Shown one piece after another: positions 35,818 to 45,093 of a DNA stretch of 64,000 bases (the first letter of the stretch is position 1; each line of letters begins with the position of its first letter). The position numbers and the translations under genes are program-made. A model generated the notes under the pieces. The model had not been told where the DNA came from. It saw only the letters and a list, made by a program, of their open reading frames with translations, and ran no database searches. Source of the stretch: Saprospiraceae bacterium (GTDB lineage Bacteria; Bacteroidota; Bacteroidia; Chitinophagales; Saprospiraceae); NCBI GenBank assembly GCA_016708265.1, contig JADJGA010000003.1:434001-498000 (forward strand), written 5' to 3'.

Positions 35818-37464
35818 ATGAAAAACATATCTTATACCTCCGGCATATCCGATTGCCCGCTTCTCGGTGAAACAATCACACAGAATTTAAAAAAAACAGT
35901 AGAAAAATATGGCAACCGTGAAGCCCTTGTAGTACCGCATCAAAATTACAGAGCAACATATTCTGAATTTTGGCAACAAATCAACATAGTTGCAAAAAGT
36001 CTTGTCTCATATGGTATAAAAAAAGGCGACAGGGTTGGCATCTGGGCTCCTAACCGGTTTGAATGGGTATTGATCCAATATGCTTCTGCCAGGATCGGAG
36101 CTATACTTGTAAATATAAATCCCGCATACAAAGCTTCAGGACTTGAATATGCCCTAATACAATCCGGCCTGAAATTACTTGTTATGTCAAAAGGATTCAG
36201 GCAAACTGATTATACTGAAATACTTCAGCAGGTAAAAGACAATGCAAAGGAACTGGAAAATATAATTGTAATTGAAAAAGACTGGGATAAATTCCTGGAT
36301 TCCGGAAAAGATATTGCCGATAATGTGATTGATGAGATGGAATCGCAATTAAATTTTGATGATCCTATAAATATTCAGTACACTTCCGGAACAACAGGTC
36401 AGCCCAAAGGAGCAACACTTTCACACCATAACATCCTGAATAATGGTTTTCATGTTGGAGAAAGGCTGAAATATACTGAAAAAGACAGGGTTTGTATCCC
36501 TGTCCCGTTTTACCACTGCTTCGGCATGGTCATGGGAAACCTTGCAAGTACAAGTCACGGAGCATGCATGGTTATTCCGGGAGAATTTTTTGAACCCGCA
36601 CAGACTTTAAAAGTTGTCCAGGATGAAAAATGTACTTCTCTTTACGGAGTTCCAACAATGTTCATTGCAGAACTTGAACTTCCGGATATTGATAAATATG
36701 ATTTTTCACACCTGAGAACAGGGATAATGGCAGGTGCCCCCTGCCCTGTCGAGACAATGAAGCAGGTAATTCAGAAAATGAATATGAGGGATGTAGCCAT
36801 TTGTTACGGGATGACAGAGACATCACCTGTTTCGACTATGTCATTCCCTGATGATCCTTTTGATAAAAGAGTAACAACTGTTGGTAAGGTGATGCCATTT
36901 CTGGAAGTAAAAGTGGTGGATCCGGTTTCAGGAGATGTTTTAAAACTTGGAGAACAGGGCGAATTATGCACACGGGGATATTCGGTCATGCTGGGATACT
37001 GGGATGATCCGGTAACAACTGGAAAAAATATAGATGCAAACAAGTGGATGCATACCGGTGATTTGGCAGTCATGGATGAAGAAGGCTATCTTGCAATAAC
37101 AGGTCGTATCAAAGACCTTATCATTCGTGGAGGGGAAAATATTTCTCCAAGGGAGATTGAAGAATTCCTGATGCAACATGATGCGATTACTGAAATTTAT
37201 GTAATAGCAGTACCAAGTCAGAGATATGGAGAAGAAGTATGTGCATGGGTAAAAATCAGGCAGGGATATTCTGTTACTGAGGAGGAGCTCTTCACATTCT
37301 GCAAAGGAAGAATCGATACTTTTAAAATACCACGATACTGGAAATTTGTAGATAGTTTCCCGACTACTGTTACCGGTAAAATACGGAAAGTTGAGATGAG
37401 AGAGATATCATCAAAGGAATTGAACCTGGAGGATTTCAGGTTACTGAAGGAGAATAAAATTTAG
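35818..37464 (+). CDS. Fatty-acid/acyl-CoA synthetase, AMP-forming
   Basis: 548 aa from ATG 35818; an in-frame TTG at 35788 adds 10 residues and is less likely. ANL-superfamily motifs: P-loop YTSGTTGQPKGATLSHHN, A5 GMTETSPVSTM, A7 HTGDLAVMDEEGYLAITGR, A8 RGGENISPREIEEFL, and the C-terminal catalytic Lys in TGKIRKVEMRE. Sequence style matches medium/long-chain acyl-CoA synthetases of the FadD/ACSF2 branch. It activates fatty acids for CoA-dependent metabolism; cytosolic. Single-gene unit ending at a strong hairpin (37589-37623). Confidence 0.94.
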   Translation: MKNISYTSGISDCPLLGETITQNLKKTVEKYGNREALVVPHQNYRATYSEFWQQINIVAKSLVSYGIKKGDRVGIWAPNRFEWVLIQYASARIGAILVNINPAYKASGLEYALIQSGLKLLVMSKGFRQTDYTEILQQVKDNAKELENIIVIEKDWDKFLDSGKDIADNVIDEMESQLNFDDPINIQYTSGTTGQPKGATLSHHNILNNGFHVGERLKYTEKDRVCIPVPFYHCFGMVMGNLASTSHGACMVIPGEFFEPAQTLKVVQDEKCTSLYGVPTMFIAELELPDIDKYDFSHLRTGIMAGAPCPVETMKQVIQKMNMRDVAICYGMTETSPVSTMSFPDDPFDKRVTTVGKVMPFLEVKVVDPVSGDVLKLGEQGELCTRGYSVMLGYWDDPVTTGKNIDANKWMHTGDLAVMDEEGYLAITGRIKDLIIRGGENISPREIEEFLMQHDAITEIYVIAVPSQRYGEEVCAWVKIRQGYSVTEEELFTFCKGRIDTFKIPRYWKFVDSFPTTVTGKIRKVEMREISSKELNLEDFRLLKENKI

Positions 37465-37588
37465 AGATACAGTAATTCCCAAACTATTTTATACAATTCT
37501 GGCTCTGACCAATTTTTCAGAACGTTTAAAACTGCCATTAAATATAATAATTTAGAGACATACCATAAAAAAAATCACATTAAAAATC

Positions 37589-37623
37589 CTTATAGTTGAA
37601 GTTCGAGGAACTTCAACTATAAG
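37589..37623. terminator. Bidirectional hairpin between convergent genes
   Basis: Perfect 16-bp arms CTTATAGTTGAAGTTC (37589-37604) and GAACTTCAACTATAAG (37608-37623) with a 3-base loop. It lies between the plus-strand acyl-CoA synthetase and the minus-strand barrel gene, so it can terminate both. The length of the perfect stem is far above that of ordinary terminators, and the sequence looks like a dispersed REP-type element. Confidence 0.7.
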
Positions 37624-37681
37624 TTAAATCAGTTTCACTTTATTCAGGATTCTAAATACAAAAATCTGATTTTTAAAGAGC

Positions 37682-38220
37682 TTAATAAATATTTATTCTG
37701 ACAAATGCTCCGGAAAATAGTAATCTGTCTTTAAAATGAGGGTTTGATAAAGGTATACTTATATAAAAACCTATATCATTATTCCTAAACAATAAATCAG
37801 GATTGGCAATTTTAAATCCAAATTCCTGTTGAACAGGTATTATGATCGTCTTTACGCGCCCGATCGGCCTAAGCCCCAAATAAAAAGGTATAATCCTTTT
37901 GAGATTCCATTGAACCGACATGCAGGACGATCCGACTGCTTCCCAAACTCTTCAGTAGATGATGTGCCAAAATACCTGACAGGCACCCCAATACCTATAT
38001 CGTTTTTACGCTCTCCGGGCAGTCTATTTAAAACCCAGTAATTCCATAGTCCTGCCACACCAATAAATTCAGAGTGTTGTTTGTCTAATGTTCCCATACT
38101 TAAATTAGCTTCAACTGAAAAAAAATAATTTTTTTCAGTTGCTTTTATTTCCTCCTGACCTATGATCGGATTTGTAATATAAATGAAACCTAAATATAGA
38201 AGTATTAATGTATTTTTCAT
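37682..38220 (-). pseudogene. Outer-membrane beta-barrel protein, frameshifted
   Basis: Two minus-strand frames complement each other. The first (38220 down to ~37940) gives a signal peptide (NTLILLYLGFIYITNPIIGQ) and strands to STEEFG. The second (from ~37940 down to 37682) gives SSCMSVQWNLKRIIPFYLGL, GRVKTIIIPVQQEFGFKI and a barrel-like end LLFSGAFVRINIY. A single added base in the run at 37942-37944 (CCC on the plus strand) restores one ~180 aa barrel protein. Reading past this point the first frame runs out of barrel-like sequence. Real mutation or sequencing error cannot be told apart here. Confidence 0.75.
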
Positions 38221-38274
38221 TATGAATTATTTATTATTTAATACTTGTTAGATTTTTTATCACATAATTTACTT

Positions 38275-40008
38275 TTACCTCACCACCAGTTTTTTCGTTT
38301 GAATGCCTTTTTTTGTTTGGAGTACGACAAAATAAATTCCGGGTTTAAAATCTGCAGCATTTATAAAATAATTTTGCTTCAGAGATCTGCCGGAATAAAT
38401 TGTCTTTATTTTCCTTCCAAAACCATCTGAAATGAAAAGATCAATCTGATTGTTATTATGATTGTTGAGTGTAATGCAGGTTATAGCTGATGCCGGATTC
38501 GGGTAAATTTCGTTAATTGCGGCAGTTTCCAATATTTCATCAGTTGCAGATGTACCTTTTATCTTAAATCTGCAGAATGATTTTGGAGCTGGCATCGGCA
38601 AATTTCTGGTTCTGCCATTATTGGCAATTGCTTCAATATAATACTGAATTTCCTGTCCTTTTGTAAATCCAGGAAAACTGGCTGACCATATATTATTATC
38701 TTTTTTTATCATTTCAATAAGCTCAAATGATGATGACGTATCTGTTCTTAACCAGATACCTGCCTGCTTTATACCCGACACATGCTGAATTTTAGCTTCG
38801 GTATAATATCCGGCTGCCGATTCATCAAATTCACCTTTCAGTGGATTGTGGACTATACGCAAAGGATCAGCTACACCTATTTCCTTAGAGATACAATGCA
38901 CTGCCCCTCCTGACTGGATCGGACCATTGCAGTTGACTGGGGCTATAGTATATCCCGGCAGTGCCTCCTTCCATATCCTGATCGCAGTAGTGTCATATTT
39001 CTCTTCGTAAGCTGGTATTATTACTGTTTTATTAAAAAATACAGCATTAGTATATGTTCTGTTAAATCCATTTCCGGGATATGTGCCGTTAGAATAAGGC
39101 GGCATCGGGATCCTTATAATATTAAAATCTGTTCCGAAAACAGTCTTGAAACTATCCAGTACATATTGAATATTGGCTTCTATTTGTGGTTCATCTGGCA
39201 AACCCTTTGGATACTGCCCTACCAGCAGTGTGGTTTCATCCAGCAATTTCATATGCATATCGATGTGATGGATACCATCATTAGGCAATAAAGTCATTTT
39301 TATATAATTCTCTATTCCCATAAACAGGTACATTATTGAGTCAACGTCTTCTTCACTGTGATTACTCTCCCCATATTTATTATCTTCATCATTCTCGTCA
39401 AGTACCAGCATGGAAGCAAAAGCCTGTCCTGACCCGTCAGACATAAAATTCCCTCCTGTGTTGACAAGGTCATAAGGTGCCTTAGCAGTGTTAAATAATG
39501 GTACATTAAGCAATTTTGCTACTGCATTGGATACAGTATCATCTTTATATCTAGGCCGGTTATAGATCCAGTCGACAAGATACATCGAATCAATATCATC
39601 TTTGTAAACTGTATTTGGGCCATAATCCCTTACCCAAACTGAATTGAACGGTGCAATAAGATATTTGATATTCAGACTCGTATCTATCTGATTGGCTTTC
39701 AGAGATTGCTTAACTGCAATTGAATCACTGCAAACAATTATTACATTTCCTTCCTTTTGTGCTGCCTTTACAATAGGTGCAAGAACTGAAGGATAAGATG
39801 TCCAGGTTATAAGCAATGCCTGGGCTTCTTCCCATTCTGCCATGGACCTGACGCGTGATACAGGAGGATTTTTAATTCCCGAAAATGCTTCCAGATGGTC
39901 TTTGACCAAATCTTTTTCCCAGGGAGCCATTGCTTTAGGATAGAATTCATTCTGTGCTGATAAAAACAGATTAATCAATAATAGAGTCAAAACAAAGAAC
40001 AATCTCAT
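38275..40008 (-). CDS. Secreted agmatine/peptidyl-arginine deiminase with T9SS sorting domain
   Basis: 577 aa from ATG 40008; an earlier in-frame start at 40041 precedes the signal peptide (LFFVLTLLLINLFLSAQN). Residues ~35-385 are a PAD_porph-type amidinotransferase-fold domain: WEEAQALLITWTSYPSV, WVRDYGPNTVYKD, DLVNTGGNFMSDG, IHHIDMHMKLLDETTLLVGQ and GGAVHCISKEIG with the nucleophilic Cys. A beta domain follows (~400-490), and the C-terminus is a T9SS type A domain (INEIYPNPASAITCITLN ... FKPGIYFVVLQTKKG). It hydrolyses a guanidinium group to citrulline or carbamoyl-putrescine plus ammonia. This is the layout of P. gingivalis PPAD (recalled), so it may citrullinate proteins outside the cell. 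Confidence 0.88.
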   Translation of the reverse strand: MRLFFVLTLLLINLFLSAQNEFYPKAMAPWEKDLVKDHLEAFSGIKNPPVSRVRSMAEWEEAQALLITWTSYPSVLAPIVKAAQKEGNVIIVCSDSIAVKQSLKANQIDTSLNIKYLIAPFNSVWVRDYGPNTVYKDDIDSMYLVDWIYNRPRYKDDTVSNAVAKLLNVPLFNTAKAPYDLVNTGGNFMSDGSGQAFASMLVLDENDEDNKYGESNHSEEDVDSIMYLFMGIENYIKMTLLPNDGIHHIDMHMKLLDETTLLVGQYPKGLPDEPQIEANIQYVLDSFKTVFGTDFNIIRIPMPPYSNGTYPGNGFNRTYTNAVFFNKTVIIPAYEEKYDTTAIRIWKEALPGYTIAPVNCNGPIQSGGAVHCISKEIGVADPLRIVHNPLKGEFDESAAGYYTEAKIQHVSGIKQAGIWLRTDTSSSFELIEMIKKDNNIWSASFPGFTKGQEIQYYIEAIANNGRTRNLPMPAPKSFCRFKIKGTSATDEILETAAINEIYPNPASAITCITLNNHNNNQIDLFISDGFGRKIKTIYSGRSLKQNYFINAADFKPGIYFVVLQTKKGIQTKKLVVR

Positions 40009-40237
40009 TTTATAATTTTTATACAAACCAGAAAAAATCATGCTGAGTCAAATAATTTTTAAGCACCAAAAATATGTTTTTAAATCAAATTTGGGGTGAA
40101 TAGCAGGATTTATTTTGAGAAATATGAAATATTCTGATCTTTATATTAAATTTGTAGGTAGTTTCTCATAATAAATAGCTGCCCGATTTATCATGATTTA
40201 AATCCGGCATTTTATATAGCTATAAAATCTTACCATT

Positions 40238-41371
40238 ATGAAAACAAACTTGCTTTTTTTACTTGCAGTACTGAGCACTTTAACTATTTTGGCTCAAAAT
40301 GTTTACATCCCGGATGCCAATTTTAAAGCAAAGCTTGTTGCAAATAATGCTATAAATACAAATGGAGATAGTGAAATTCAGATTGCTGAAGCAAGTGCTT
40401 TCACAGGAACTATTGAAATAGGACATTCAAATATATCAGATATGACAGGAATTGAAGCATTTACAGGACTTACAGGCTTGTATTGTACTAATAATCTGAT
40501 AACAAGTATAGATGTTTCTGCAAACACCAGGCTCACTTTTTTATCTTGTTCTAATAATAAATTGACAAGTTTAAATGTATCAGCAAACACCAGGCTTACT
40601 TATTTAAATTGTTTTAATAATCTATTGACAAGTTTAGATGTATCAGAAAACAATGCATTAACAATTATTTATTGTACTTATAATCAATTGACAAGTTTAG
40701 ATGTGTCAGAAAACACCGCTCTAACTTCTTTGCAATTTGCTTTTAATCAATTGACAGGTATAGATGTGTCAGAAAACACATCTCTAACTATTTTACATTG
40801 TTCTTATAATAAATTGACAGGTTTAGATGTGTCTTCGAATATTGCACTTGGAATCCTAAATTGTGATAATAATCAACTTACAAGTTTAGATGTATCTGCA
40901 AATGCTGAGCTTTTGAATTTCCATTGTGATAAAAATCATCTTAACATGGTAAATTTAAAAAATGGCAACAATTTGAAACTTTGGAGTTTTTCTGCCAAAA
41001 GTAATCCTGATTTAAGCTGCATCCAGATAGATGATGTTGATTATATGAATGAGAATTGGGCAGATTCTAAAGATGAAACAGCCACTTATGAGACTGATTG
41101 TAACTATACCGGTATTAAAGAAGATTTTAAAGACATTTCATTTGATGCTTATCCTAATCCTATCACAAATAATTTGCATATTTCGTGGAATAATCCGGAA
41201 CAATTTGATAAAATATCCATAAAAGATTTAACCGGCAGAAAAATTATAGAAGATAAAATTAAGCTCCAAAATTTTCATGCAGTCAATATGAGCAAACTGC
41301 CTCACGGCATTTATTATGTTGAAATGAAGAGCGGAAAGCACATTGCTTATAAAACGGTAGTGAAAGAGTAA
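40238..41371 (+). CDS. T9SS-secreted leucine-rich-repeat protein
   Basis: 377 aa. Signal peptide to TILAQN. Residues ~25-75 begin VYIPDANFKAKLV, the standard opening of Bacteroidota LRR proteins. About nine 21-residue repeats follow (pattern LTSLDVSENTALTxLxCxxN). The C-terminus is a T9SS type A domain (SFDAYPNPITNNLHISW ... LPHGIYYVEMKSG). The repeats are almost identical at DNA level, indicating recent expansion or gene conversion. Likely a surface-bound binding protein. A TAAATTTG element at 40147-40154 may be its -7 promoter. Confidence 0.93.
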   Translation: MKTNLLFLLAVLSTLTILAQNVYIPDANFKAKLVANNAINTNGDSEIQIAEASAFTGTIEIGHSNISDMTGIEAFTGLTGLYCTNNLITSIDVSANTRLTFLSCSNNKLTSLNVSANTRLTYLNCFNNLLTSLDVSENNALTIIYCTYNQLTSLDVSENTALTSLQFAFNQLTGIDVSENTSLTILHCSYNKLTGLDVSSNIALGILNCDNNQLTSLDVSANAELLNFHCDKNHLNMVNLKNGNNLKLWSFSAKSNPDLSCIQIDDVDYMNENWADSKDETATYETDCNYTGIKEDFKDISFDAYPNPITNNLHISWNNPEQFDKISIKDLTGRKIIEDKIKLQNFHAVNMSKLPHGIYYVEMKSGKHIAYKTVVKE

Positions 41372-41403
41372 TTTTCACAGCCTATGTTGTTGTTGTCACA
41401 GCC

Positions 41404-41461
41404 AATGTTGGTGTTATCACCAACATTAGATATCAATGTTGTTAGAGGTAACTCCAACAAC
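41404..41461. repeat. GTTGGTG-family palindromes, tandem pair (terminator position)
   Basis: First unit: arms AATGTTGGTG (41404-41413) and CACCAACATT (41418-41427), loop TTAT, perfect. Second unit: arms GTTGTTAGAG (41438-41447) and CTCCAACAAC (41452-41461), loop GTAA, one mismatch. A half-unit TGTTGTTGTTGTCACAGCC precedes them at ~41385. They fill the gap between convergent genes (LRR and DUF302), a terminator position. Confidence 0.75.
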
Positions 41462-41489
41462 GACAAATCAAATCAAGTATAATTATCTA

Positions 41490-42011
41490 TTATTTTTCAA
41501 TAACCAATTCCCTGATCATTTCTTCAACTTCCAAAGCAGACTCGGTCATCACTTCTCTGATCACCCCATCAAAATTCTGAGCCATAGCTATGGAATTCAT
41601 TCTCGAAATATAGGTCTTCCCATCACTCTTCATGTAAATACTGACCCTGCAGGGCATCATTGATGATATTATACGTTCATCATCTTTTTCAAGGATCTTC
41701 GATGAATGTTTAGGATGACATATCGCAAAAACTTTTACCGGCAATACTTCTTTCCCGTGTGTTTTCATGGTTTGTTGCAGGTCATGAGTGGCAGAAATTT
41801 TCCATGTTTTTTGTTCGGCAATAGCCGTAAATTTCGCTACAGTTTCATCAAAACCAAATTGACTCTTACTTTCAAGGAAAAAATCTGATTTTGTGCCTTT
41901 CTCTGTTTCTTTTTGTGCAGTGATTTTCTTTCCGCTTGTTCTCTGAGCATCAAGACTATGCGTAAACATCAAAATGAATGTTGAAAAAAAGGAGATAATT
42001 AAGTATTTCAT
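41490..42011 (-). CDS. DUF302 domain protein, exported
   Basis: 173 aa. N-terminal hydrophobic signal (YLIISFFSTFILMFTHSLDA). The DUF302 domain (~45-170) has FGFDETVAKFTAIAEQKTWK, HDLQQTMKTHGKEVLPVKVF, AICHPKHSSKIL and MMPCRVSIYMKSDGKTYISR. The SSMMPCR segment is the conserved DUF302 core. Function of the family is unknown. Its 3' end faces the GTTGGTG palindrome pair. Confidence 0.9.
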   Translation of the reverse strand: MKYLIISFFSTFILMFTHSLDAQRTSGKKITAQKETEKGTKSDFFLESKSQFGFDETVAKFTAIAEQKTWKISATHDLQQTMKTHGKEVLPVKVFAICHPKHSSKILEKDDERIISSMMPCRVSIYMKSDGKTYISRMNSIAMAQNFDGVIREVMTESALEVEEMIRELVIEK

Positions 42012-42242
42012 TGTTTAAAATTTTATTGTTCTAATATATAATTGATTATTCCCTCAAAAGTTTACACAAATCTAAATTTTTTTTCAAATCCGGACAAATC
42101 CAATGTAAAAAACAAAATGTTTTAATATTGATTATTGTCTTTCCACCTTATTGTAATTGTAGAATTAGCTGATGTGAGAATTACTTAATGTGTCACGAAA
42201 GTTTACGGGATAGCAAATTGAAAATTCGTAATTTTACTTAAG

Positions 42243-42323
42243 ACTAAACCTCTAAACTTGATAAACCTTATAAACTTCATAAACCTCATAAACTTCATAA
42301 ACCTTATAAACTTCATAAACCTT
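42243..42323. repeat. 9-bp tandem repeat ATAAAC(C/T)T(T/C), nine units
   Basis: Nine consecutive 9-base units from 42243 to 42323, alternating ATAAACCTT-like and ATAAACTTC-like, so the true period is 18. Because the period is a multiple of three, the minus strand has an open frame of Met-Lys-Phe-type repeats (42203-42409) that I reject as a gene. A degenerate array of the same unit is at 56394-56464. Both arrays lie ~45-100 bases upstream of a gene's promoter. Confidence 0.85.
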
Positions 42324-42387
42324 TTTTGATGCTGCTGATTTTTTAAGAATTTATTACCAAAGTTGTATTTGTTAAAAAAAATATCGA

Positions 42388-42395
42388 TACTTTTG
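42388..42395 (+). promoter_or_regulatory. -7 element of the subtilase gene
   Basis: TACTTTTG matches TAnnTTTG, 26 bases before ATG 42422. TTG at 42363-42365 is 22 bases upstream. The transcript start would be ~42402. Confidence 0.45.
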
Positions 42396-42421
42396 GCTCC
42401 TGAAAACAAAAATGAAGATCA

Positions 42422-44278
42422 ATGATATTCCGGTCAGTAATACTACTAATTTTTTTATCTGTTTCGGCTTCTGTAATATGTCAGGACAGTTACCTTGTTA
42501 TTTTCACCGACAAAAATGGTGTTTCATTTGACCCTTACTCTTATTTCGACAAAAAAGCTATTGACCGGAGGATCAAACTGGGGATTTCCCTATATGATGA
42601 AAGCGATTTTCCTGTGAATGAGACTTACATTTCAAAGGTTGCTTCGATGGTAGATGCTTCAGATATTGCTTTACGTTGGTTTAATGCTTTGCCGGTTGAA
42701 GCTACAGAAAATCAAATCAATAATGTCGGACAGTTGCCTTTTGTAAAAGAAATAATTCCATTAAGGCAGTCGATTATACTTACTGGTAAAAATCCGGCAG
42801 AAAATACGAAAGAACTGAATAAGTCCGATCTGAACCTTCTGTTCAATCAAATTGACAGAATGGGTGGCACCGAATTTATACATAACAGCATCGATGGTGA
42901 AGGAGTAAGAATTGCAATTTTCGACGGTGGTTTTCCCAATTATGATGTACATCCTGCTTTTGCTCATATAAGAAATGACAACAGGATATTGAACACATGG
43001 GATTTCACCAAAAAAGACAAAAACGTAAGCAGGGGCAATAGTCACGGCACTGCAACTTTTTCTTGTGTCGGAGGTATGTATGCAGATAAAAAAGTCGGTC
43101 TTGCTACAGGAGCTGAATTTCTTCTGGCAATCACTGAGGTAAATACTGAACCATTTAAAGAGGAAAAATGGTGGCTTGCAGCTGTAGAATGGGCTGACAA
43201 AAATGGTGCAGACATCATCAGCAGTTCTCTTGGCTACGTAAATCAACGCTATTTCCCGGAAGAAATGGACGGGCACCATTCACTCGTATCAAAAGCTGCC
43301 AGAATCGCTGCCAGAAAAGGAATGCTGGTCATAAATGCTGCCGGAAATGAAGGTACCAGGAAATCATGGAAAACTATCATCACTCCTGCCGATGTAGACA
43401 GTGTACTCACTGTGGGAGGAATTAATCCTGAAACAAATTTTCATACTTCGTTCAGTTCTTTGGGACCTGCTGCCGATGGCACTCTGAAACCAAATGTATC
43501 GGCTTATGGCCATGTGATAGCTGCATCTAAAAACAGCTATTCCGAAACACAGGGAACCTCTTTTTCATGCCCTTTGATAGCCGGCTTTGCAGCATGTGCA
43601 TTGCAGACCAACCGGGATCTTACAAATATGGAATTGTTCAGGGAAATTGAGAGATCAGGTGATTTATACCCTTATTTCGATTACGCTCATGGTTATGGAA
43701 TTCCTCAGGCTGGTTATTTTCTAAAAAAGGAAGAAATCCCTATGAAACCTACTTTTGAAATCATTGAAGAAGGGGAATTTATAAAAGTAAGCGTTCTGGA
43801 TGATTTTTTTACTGAAGAATATGACACTTCAATGATGGATGATTCTGAATATATGGAAGAAGACACGATATATGATGAAAAAGATTTTGGAATCGAAAAT
43901 ATGGAAAATGATACAATAATTGAAATCCCGGCTCCGGATAAAGTCATAGATTATAAATATAAAGAAAATGACGCAATTGAAAATGAGGGCAATTTAGATG
44001 ATGCTACTGATTATCAAGAAATTGAAGATACTATTGATCCTGACTTACCAGTTGAAGATGAAATTTATAATGAGGAAAGTGTGAGAAACGATATTTTGTT
44101 CAATAACCCTAATTATATAGATTACCTCTATTATAATATACAGGGGGAAAATGGAGTCCTGAAAAACTATCATGTTATACAGGTAATGGAAAAAGAGGTA
44201 ATTTCAATTCAAAAAGGAAAGCCAGGAACTACCCTGAATGTTAATTACAAAGGATATACTCAATCTTTAAAATTTTAA
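42422..44278 (+). CDS. Secreted S8 (subtilisin-like) serine protease with acidic C-terminal segment
   Basis: 618 aa. Signal peptide to ASVICQ. The S8 catalytic domain spans ~125-410 with the triad Asp in AIFDGGFPNYD (~167), His in SRGNSHGTATFS (~207) and Ser in ETQGTSFSCPLIAGF (~379), with AAGNEG as the oxyanion region. It is followed by a very acidic, low-complexity segment (~440-550, rich in Asp/Glu with MDDSEYMEEDT-like stretches) and a final ~50 aa beta segment; no T9SS motif is visible. It begins like the Bacteroidota subtilases (YLVIFTDKNGVSF). Probably a secreted or surface protease. It is 38 bases upstream of a barrel gene. Confidence 0.92.
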   Translation: MIFRSVILLIFLSVSASVICQDSYLVIFTDKNGVSFDPYSYFDKKAIDRRIKLGISLYDESDFPVNETYISKVASMVDASDIALRWFNALPVEATENQINNVGQLPFVKEIIPLRQSIILTGKNPAENTKELNKSDLNLLFNQIDRMGGTEFIHNSIDGEGVRIAIFDGGFPNYDVHPAFAHIRNDNRILNTWDFTKKDKNVSRGNSHGTATFSCVGGMYADKKVGLATGAEFLLAITEVNTEPFKEEKWWLAAVEWADKNGADIISSSLGYVNQRYFPEEMDGHHSLVSKAARIAARKGMLVINAAGNEGTRKSWKTIITPADVDSVLTVGGINPETNFHTSFSSLGPAADGTLKPNVSAYGHVIAASKNSYSETQGTSFSCPLIAGFAACALQTNRDLTNMELFREIERSGDLYPYFDYAHGYGIPQAGYFLKKEEIPMKPTFEIIEEGEFIKVSVLDDFFTEEYDTSMMDDSEYMEEDTIYDEKDFGIENMENDTIIEIPAPDKVIDYKYKENDAIENEGNLDDATDYQEIEDTIDPDLPVEDEIYNEESVRNDILFNNPNYIDYLYYNIQGENGVLKNYHVIQVMEKEVISIQKGKPGTTLNVNYKGYTQSLKF

Positions 44279-44316
44279 ATAATTATTTCTTGACTGAAAA
44301 TCTTAAACTTATATAT

Positions 44317-45009
44317 ATGAAATATTTACTTTTTATCTTTACTTTTTTACTTTTTTCTGCACCTGCATTTATGCAAACTCCGGTTCTTTCAGAAGATGTA
44401 GATTTAAACATTGAAAAACCAAAATTTGGTGAGAATAGAAAGAATTACACTCATTTTTACGCAAGTCTTGGGGCATTGTTAGGCAAAGCTGAAGGTGACA
44501 TTCTCGAGATCAACTCATGGAAATCTTTATATTTTGATTTTGGCTTCAGATACAAACTCAGGCTTTTTGAATATAATGCTGTGGGATTTCAGATATCTTA
44601 TGACAGGTACTCTTTCAGGCTGAAATATGAAGACAATAATCTGCTCCCTATAGTTATACATGATAAAGACAGATTGATAACCAACAACTTAGGTTTAGGA
44701 GTATTTGACAGGATAAATTTTGGTAAAAGAGGAGACTTTCTAGGCAATTATCTGGACATCGGAGCATACGGGGAGTTTGCTTTTTCAAGAAAACACTGGT
44801 ACAAGGCTGAACAACCAAACGGAGAAATTCTTGAAGCTGAACTGAAAAAACTGAAATCAGTTGAGAAACTGAATTACGGAATATTTGCTAATCTCGGTTT
44901 TGGTAAAAAGGTACTTTTCTTCAAATACCGCATGTCTGATATGATCAGTGACCCTGACAAATACGATGAGATGCCCCGGTTTGTGGCTGGAATACAGTTT
45001 GGATTTTAA
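44317..45009 (+). CDS. Outer-membrane beta-barrel protein, hypothetical
   Basis: 230 aa from ATG 44317 (an upstream TTG at 44290 is less likely because the signal peptide starts at MKYLLFIFTFLLFSAPAFMQ). Strand-rich body: FYASLGALLGKAEGD, WKSLYFDFGFRYKLRLFEYN, LNYGIFANLGFGKKVLFFKY, and a C-terminal MPRFVAGIQFGF typical of outer-membrane barrels. Probably co-transcribed with the subtilase gene. Function unknown. Confidence 0.7.
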   Translation: MKYLLFIFTFLLFSAPAFMQTPVLSEDVDLNIEKPKFGENRKNYTHFYASLGALLGKAEGDILEINSWKSLYFDFGFRYKLRLFEYNAVGFQISYDRYSFRLKYEDNNLLPIVIHDKDRLITNNLGLGVFDRINFGKRGDFLGNYLDIGAYGEFAFSRKHWYKAEQPNGEILEAELKKLKSVEKLNYGIFANLGFGKKVLFFKYRMSDMISDPDKYDEMPRFVAGIQFGF

Positions 45010-45093
45010 AATCTAAAGCAAAACGGAATCCGTATATTGACTTATAAGTTTGTATTTTTTAAAATAGAAACATTACAATATTTTAAATAAAAG

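Noticed and set aside
42243..42323. Possible CRISPR array
   Set aside because: Units are 9 bases without spacers; it is a simple tandem repeat and no cas genes are nearby.
42203..42409. 68-codon minus-strand frame of Met-Lys-Phe repeats
   Set aside because: It is the translation of the 9-bp tandem repeat, not a gene.
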